Below, piece by piece: positions 58,717 through 64,000 of a stretch of 64,000 bases of DNA. Position numbers and translations under genes: made by a program. The notes beneath the pieces were generated by a model. The model saw only the letters and a program-made list of their open reading frames with translations, did no database searches and was not told the origin of the DNA. Source of the DNA: Pseudorasbora parva (Eukaryota; Chordata; Actinopteri; Cypriniformes; Gobionidae); contig NC_090173.1 of assembly GCF_024679245.1 (NCBI RefSeq), forward strand, positions 57,767,490-57,831,489, given 5' to 3'. Position 1 is the stretch's first letter. The number at the start of each line of letters is the position of its first letter.

Positions 58717-59137
58717 CTAAAGAGAGGAAGTGCATTATCACAGTATGTTATTAAACAATCAATCATGGGGAGTAGAATTGTGTTAGAGATACTTTATCTC
58801 CAACTTATCTCTGTCCTCCCTTATGTTTTACATCTACACAAGAAGCCAAACAAATGCAATTGTGCAGTACCTATACATCTTTCTAAAACAAAATCACATA
58901 CACACAACACGACAACAGCATACTTTATATAGTAAAAATATTCTGTCTCTGATATAAACTATATATATATAAGACAATATAATGATAAACATATTTACAT
59001 ATAAATAAATCAATAGAATATAAATGTATAATAAAATACATATTTTAAAATAAAATAAAAAATATTTTGATTAATTAATAGATTAATAAATGATGAATTA
59101 ACAATGAATGAATATAAAACCCCACAAAATTAGGTAC

Positions 59138-59208
59138 CTGTGGTAAAGCTTGCTTTATTGTGTCCAACAGGGCTCTCATGCCTGTAGCCATCTTCAAAAG
59201 CTTCAATA
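59138..59208 (-). CDS. cacna1h: T-type Ca2+ channel exon: domain IV S4-S5 linker
   Basis: Acceptor TTTTGCCCAACAG|TA, donor CCACAG|GTACCT. Reads [20 protein letters not shown] and ALPQ. The VLK codon is split with the previous exon as in the family. Confidence 0.88.
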
Positions 59209-59311
59209 CTGTTGGGCAAAAGCGCTGAAAAACACATCCGTTTATAACAGACCATACAAATACATTTTGTATGGTTTGTGAAAAAAATACGAAGCTAAAA
59301 GACTGCAGTAC

Positions 59312-59445
59312 CTCTAGCTATCCTTAGCACCCTCATAATGCGGATGATGGTGGGGTTGATTGGCAGCGCTGCATTCATCTTGATCTCCTCCAGTGTGATG
59401 CCCATGATAGAGAGCAAGACTATGGCTAGATCCAGCTGGTTCCAT
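59312..59445 (-). CDS. cacna1h: T-type Ca2+ channel exon: domain IV S3-S4 voltage sensor
   Basis: Acceptor GTGTTGGCAG|A, donor GCTAGAG|GTACTG. Reads [31 protein letters not shown], then [12 protein letters not shown] with the regularly spaced arginines of S4. The expected preceding half-exon (end of S2 through FKDR) is not found on this strand before the LTR element at 59704. Confidence 0.9.
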
Positions 59446-59703
59446 CTGCCAACACATTAAAACATCATACAGTTAAAATACGACATCCAGCAACAAGTGT
59501 CATTTATCTAATCGCTGTCTGAACATTAAGCAAGCTGAGCAAACAAACCGTACAGATTCATAAGCATATTGCAAATACAACAACATACGAGTGATTGCAC
59601 CTGTACAAGTGCTAATGTGGGATTAATTACAAATAACAGGGATCATGACTCCTTTTAATTTAGCATGTTTCATTTAACTGAAACAAATGATTCATCACAT
59701 TCC

Positions 59704-60136
59704 TGTCACGGTTCATGGATTCCCTGTCTCACTCTTGGGTGCGTGTTGAATGTAGGTGAGGGCGGAGCCTGGGATTGGCTCATCACGCACCTGTGGCTGA
59801 TCACCTGCACCAGCTGCAACTCATCACCTTCACCCTATTTAGTCTCTCTGTTTCTCTCTTGTCTTTGTCAGAGCGTTGTTGGATGTTTCCCCTTGTGTCT
59901 CCGTGTTGGTTGTCGTTTCCCCCTTCCGTGAAACGCTGGATCCCTTCCCGGAATACCTGTACCGACCTCCCGAGTCACAGCTGCTCACAGCCTGCCCGTG
60001 TCGCCAACAGAGCCTCTCTCACTGCTCCGTCTTATCCGGACTTCTTCAGTGTTCTGAGTTTTGACTTCTGTGACACTATCTGTCAAAATAAACTGAGTTA
60101 CTTGCAATTGAATCCTGCCTCTGTGAATCCGTTACA
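59704..60136 (+). mobile_element. 5' LTR of a Ty3/gypsy element
   Basis: 433 bp beginning TGTCACGGTTCATGG and ending GAATCCGTTACA (TG...CA ends). A TATA-like CCTATTTAG lies near 59830 and AATAAA near 60087, as expected for LTR promoter and polyadenylation signals. gag follows after about 17 bp. The 3' LTR is beyond the window. Confidence 0.8.
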
Positions 60137-60153
60137 GAACGCTCTGACCAACC

Positions 60154-61086
60154 ATGGATTCAGCGAGTATCAACGCCCTACTGACCAGCAGCAACGAGAG
60201 ACTGGACCAGCAGGAGGCGAACTTAACTGCCACAGGACAGGCGGTACACACCTTGGTGGCACGGGTGGCCGAGCTGACCCAACAGATGCAACAACTCGTC
60301 GGTCCCACTGTGCCCGACCCACCGCCGATTCCCCACACACCATCTGCATTGCGGCAACCGGAACCACGTCTGCCTACCCCTGAGAGTTATGCCGGTGAGA
60401 GCAATTATTACAGAGCCTTCCTTACCAAGTGTTCCTTGTTTTACGCTCTTCAACCGCAGACTTTCAACACCGAAAGATCCAAGGTGGCATTCGTCCTCAC
60501 CCTGCTCTCCGGACGAGCCGCACTTTGGGGAACGGCGGTGTGGGAGAATCAACATCCTTGCTGCTCCTCGTTCCAGACGCTGGCGGCAGAGATGAGAAGG
60601 GTGTTTGACCGAGCGGTGACCAGAAGAGAAGCGGCACGTCAACTCGCAGAGCTCCGCCAAGGTAACCGCTCGGTCTCGGATTATTCCATCGAGTTCCGCA
60701 CCCTGGCCGCCGAGTGCAAGTGGAACGAGGAGGCACAGTGGGACATGTTCCTGCATGGGCTGGCTGACCGCATCCAGAAGGAGATATTCACCATCGACCT
60801 TCCGGAGAAGATTGACGGTCTCATTGACCTTGCGTTGAGGGTGGACGCTCGTCTGAGTAGGCTGAGGTCCAGGATGGAGCCTCAGCATGGGAGTGTCGAA
60901 TGCCCTCAGGCCAGCGCTATGGATGCGGTCAGCTACACCTTCGACCCGGAGCCCATGCAGGTGGGTCGAGCTCGGCTCTCCCGGGAGGAGAAGGCGAGAC
61001 GGAGATCCCGTGGTCTTTGTCTGTACTGCGGCGGGAACGGACACCTGCTAGACTCCTGCCCGGTAAAAGACCACGCCCGGCGGTAA
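60154..61086 (+). CDS. gag: gag of a sushi-like Ty3/gypsy retrotransposon
   Basis: 310 codons from the first ATG after the LTR. An N-terminal coiled-coil-like stretch ([18 protein letters not shown], then [15 protein letters not shown]) is followed by a capsid-like domain (residues about 80-230, with [16 protein letters not shown] and [19 protein letters not shown]). A single C-terminal zinc knuckle CX2CX4HX4C ([14 protein letters not shown]) would bind RNA. The organisation matches sushi-ichi-type elements, the lineage from which mammalian PEG10/RTL genes arose. The TAA at 61084 ends gag; pol is in the -1 frame. Confidence 0.9.
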   Translation: MDSASINALLTSSNERLDQQEANLTATGQAVHTLVARVAELTQQMQQLVGPTVPDPPPIPHTPSALRQPEPRLPTPESYAGESNYYRAFLTKCSLFYALQPQTFNTERSKVAFVLTLLSGRAALWGTAVWENQHPCCSSFQTLAAEMRRVFDRAVTRREAARQLAELRQGNRSVSDYSIEFRTLAAECKWNEEAQWDMFLHGLADRIQKEIFTIDLPEKIDGLIDLALRVDARLSRLRSRMEPQHGSVECPQASAMDAVSYTFDPEPMQVGRARLSREEKARRRSRGLCLYCGGNGHLLDSCPVKDHARR

Positions 61087-64000
61087 AAGGAGGGCTACTG
61101 TCGGACGGGATCTCCGTGGAAAAGACCTCATCCTCCACTCTCCTCCCGGTGAGATTGCTGTGGGCAGCTCAGGATTATTCCAGCCTCGCCCTCCTCGACT
61201 CAGGAGCGGAAGGTAACTTCATTGACTCTGCCCTTGCTCATAAACTCAACATACCCACCATTGCACTCAAAAACACCATTTCTGTCAACGCACTCAACGG
61301 ACAAGTTCTCCCTGACATTTCATTCACCACTGAACCACTTACACTGATCACTTCCGGCAACCACACTGAACGCATTTCATTTTTCATCCTGGACTCCCCT
61401 TTGGCTCCCATTGTCCTCGGTCACCCTTGGCTGGAGTTACACAATCCAAGGGTTGACTGGGGACAAAACTCTGTGTCTGCGTGGAGTGATAAATGTTATG
61501 AGTCTTGTTTGGTGTCTGCTTGTTCGTCTGTTTCTCGTTCTGTTTTTCAGAGTGAGACGGTGAATCTGTCTAACGTGCCTCCGGAGTACTTCGACCTGAA
61601 GGAAGTGTTCAGTAAGTCCCGAGCTGCTTCTCTTCCTCCGCATCGTCCCTATGACTGTGCTATAGATTTACTCCCAGGTAAGTCTCCGCCTAAGGGCAAA
61701 CTATACTCTCTTTCTATTCCAGAGAGGGAGGCCATGGAGAAATATATTTCTGATTCTCTAGCCTCCAAATTCATCCGCCCTTCCTCTTCTCCAGCGGGGG
61801 CGGGGTTCTTCTTCGTGGGGAAGAAGGATGGTTCTCTGCGACCTTGCATCGATTACCGAGGGCTGAATAACATCACGGTAAAGAATACCTATCCTTTGCC
61901 GTTGATGTCTTCAGCCTTCGAGAGGTTACAGGGAGCATCCGTCTTCACGAAGTTGGACTTACGTAACGCTTATCATTTGGTTCGCATCAGGGAGGGGGAT
62001 GAATGGAAAACCGCATTTAACACCCCCAGAGGGCATTTTGAATATTTTGTCATGCCTTTCGGCCTTTCCAACTCCCCAGCGGTTTTCCAGGCACTCGTCA
62101 ATGATGTGTTGAGAGACATGGTCGACCAATTCATATATGTCTACCTGGATGACATTTTGATTTTTTCTTCGTCTCTCCAGGAACATGTTCGACACGTCAG
62201 ACGAGTGCTTCAGAGGTTGCTAGAGAATGGGCTTTTTGTCAAGGCGGAGAAATGCGCTTTTCATGCACAGTCTGTTCCTTTTTTAGGGTACATCGTGTCA
62301 TCGGAGGGAATGCGCATGGATCCCGACAGGGTTAAGGCTGTGATGGATTGGCCAAGTCCAGATTCCCGTAAGGCCCTACAGAGGTTTCTGGGGTTCCCCA
62401 ATTTCTATCGGCGTTTTATTCGCAATTTCAGCCAACTAGCCGCACCTCTGACTGCCTTGACCTCTCCCCGAACGACGTTCAGGTGGTCCGTTACAGCCGA
62501 GGCTGTATTCGCCAAACTTAAAAGCCGCTTTGTTTCGGCTCCCATCTTAGTCGCCCCTGATTCCACACGTCAGTTCGTGGTAGAGGTCGACGCGTCAGAG
62601 GTGGGGGTAGGAGCGGTTCTTTCACAGCGCTCTCCCTCAGATGACAAGATGCACCCGTGCGCGTTTTACTCCCATCGTCTTTCTCCTGCCGAACGCAATT
62701 ATGACATTGGTAACAGAGAGTTGTTGGCCGTCAAGTTAGCGTTGGAGGAGTGGCGTCATTGGCTTGAAGGGTCGGGGGTACCTTTTATTGTATGGACGGA
62801 TCATAAGAACCTTGAATATATTAGATCTGCTAAAAGACTCAACTCCAGGCAGGCTCGGTGGGCCCTTTTTTTCGGACGTTTTGACTTTGTTCTCTCGTAC
62901 CGCCCCGGGTCTAAAAACATCAAACCCGACTCTTTATCTCGTATTTTTGATGCTTCCGAACGCCCGGTTACTCCCGAGTGTATTTTGCCAGAGAAGATAG
63001 TTATCTCTACACTCACATGGGAGATCGAATCGAAGGTCAAAGTGGCCTTAGAAGGGGTAACGCCCCCGCCCGGCGGCCCACCGAGTTGTTTGTTCGTTCC
63101 GGAGGGGTTAAGATCCGAGGTCCTCAAATGGGGTCACTGCTCCAACATTGCTTGTCATCCAGGGGTAAACCGCACTTGCAGTTTAATAAAGCAACGATTT
63201 TGGTGGCCACTTATGGCTCACGACATTCGCAGTTTTGTTTTGGCTTGCTCGGTCTGTGCGGTTGGTAAGACATCTAACCAACCTCCCCATGGGTTACTTC
63301 AGCCGTTGTCTGTTCCTTCGAGACCCTGGTCCCACATCGCTCTAGATTTTGTTACCGCCCTCCCGCCCTCCCAGGGCAAGACGGTCGTTTTGACCGTCGT
63401 GGACCGATTCTCGAAGGCAGCACATTTCATTCCCTTGCCCAAATTACCCTCAGCCAAGGAGACAGCGGTATCTGTAGTAGACCACGTCTTTCGGTTACAT
63501 GGCCTCCCGATGGACGTGGTCTCCGACAGAGGTTCCCAATTTGTGTCCAAATTTTGGCAGGAGTTTTGTAAATTACTAGGAGCCACGGTTAGTCTGTCTT
63601 TGGGTTATCACCCCCAAAGCAACGGTCAGACCGAGAGAGCCAATCAGGATCTGGAAAGAGTGTTGCGATGTTTGGTATCCAAGAATCCTTCATCCTGGAG
63701 CCAGCAACTCTCTATGGTTGAGTACGCTCATAACTCGTTACCAGTGTCATCTACGGGCCTTTCGCCATTTGAGTGTAGTGTAGGTTACCAGCCACCTATT
63801 TTTCCTAGTCTGGATTCCGAGGTCGCGGTCCCCTCTGTTCACGCCTTTATCCAGAGGTGTCATCGCACATGGACCAGAGCCCGTGAGACTCTGCTCCAGG
63901 TGGGAGCGCGCACCAAGGCTAAAGCCGATCGCCACCGGTCTAAGCCTCCCGTTTACGTCGTCGGTCAAAAAGTGTGGCTTTCTACCAAGAACATTCCTCT
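61086..64000 (+). CDS. pol: pol of a sushi-like Ty3/gypsy retrotransposon (open at window end)
   Basis: The frame is -1 relative to gag, open upstream of the gag stop and, where checked, free of stops to the end. Domain order is protease ([12 protein letters not shown] near 61191), reverse transcriptase ([35 protein letters not shown] near 62136), RNase H ([26 protein letters not shown]) and integrase. The integrase has an HHCC-type finger (ACHPGVNRT ... CSVC) and catalytic D, D, E in [18 protein letters not shown] and [14 protein letters not shown]. Protease before RT and integrase after RNase H is the Ty3/gypsy order. Expression probably needs -1 ribosomal frameshifting (inference). Confidence 0.92.

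Noticed and set aside
60223..61044. 273-codon minus-strand frame
   Set aside because: Antisense shadow of gag, which has a zinc knuckle and a proper position after the LTR.

Overview
This window is vertebrate nuclear DNA, almost certainly from a teleost and most likely a cypriniform. The evidence is T-type calcium-channel exons with canonical GT-AG splice sites, dense coverage by fish-type DNA transposons (hAT, Tc1, PIF/Harbinger, TTAA-type and Helitron-like), LINE tails, a Ty3/gypsy LTR element, long dinucleotide microsatellites, and no bacterial gene structure. The family assignments come from reading motifs; no database was searched.

Layout. 1-1.1 kb holds a satellite-like array (about 205-bp monomers alternating in a roughly 413-bp dimer). 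1.1-8.6 kb is intergenic, with several inverted-repeat elements, a LINE tail and microsatellites. 8.7-24 kb holds an unidentified minus-strand gene: two copies of a promoter plus first exon (8.7-9.0 and 23.7-24.0 kb) and four tandem copies of a phase-symmetric Glu-Pro-repeat exon. It is split by a 9.8-kb Helitron-like block, itself amplified in 2,598-bp tandem units, and by a hAT element with a second hAT nested inside it. 24-45 kb is a transposon graveyard: an L1-like fragment, several hATs with readable target-site duplications, a Harbinger MITE, a full-length Tc1 with two stop codons, a degenerate two-gene Harbinger and foldback elements. It also contains one orphan exon of a fish multigene family (27.5 kb) and a 0.9-kb sequence that is the inverted partner of one at 3.7-4.6 kb.

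47.5-59.5 kb carries exons of a T-type voltage-gated calcium channel alpha-1 subunit, closest by eye to cacna1h. Domain III S5 through domain IV S2 lies on the plus strand (47,532-54,103). Domain IV S3 through the start of the C-terminal tail lies on the minus strand in reversed order (59,445 down to 56,948). That is the pattern of an inversion with a breakpoint inside or next to the IVS2 exon. Together with an extra T in the IIIS6 exon and a 13-residue loss in the domain IV pore region, this indicates a degenerate or misassembled copy and not an intact channel gene.

59.7-64 kb is the 5' LTR, gag and open pol of a sushi-like Ty3/gypsy element that runs off the window end and looks young. Apart from the channel remnant, the EP-exon gene and the orphan exon, nearly everything readable is mobile-element DNA, much of it inserted into other mobile elements.
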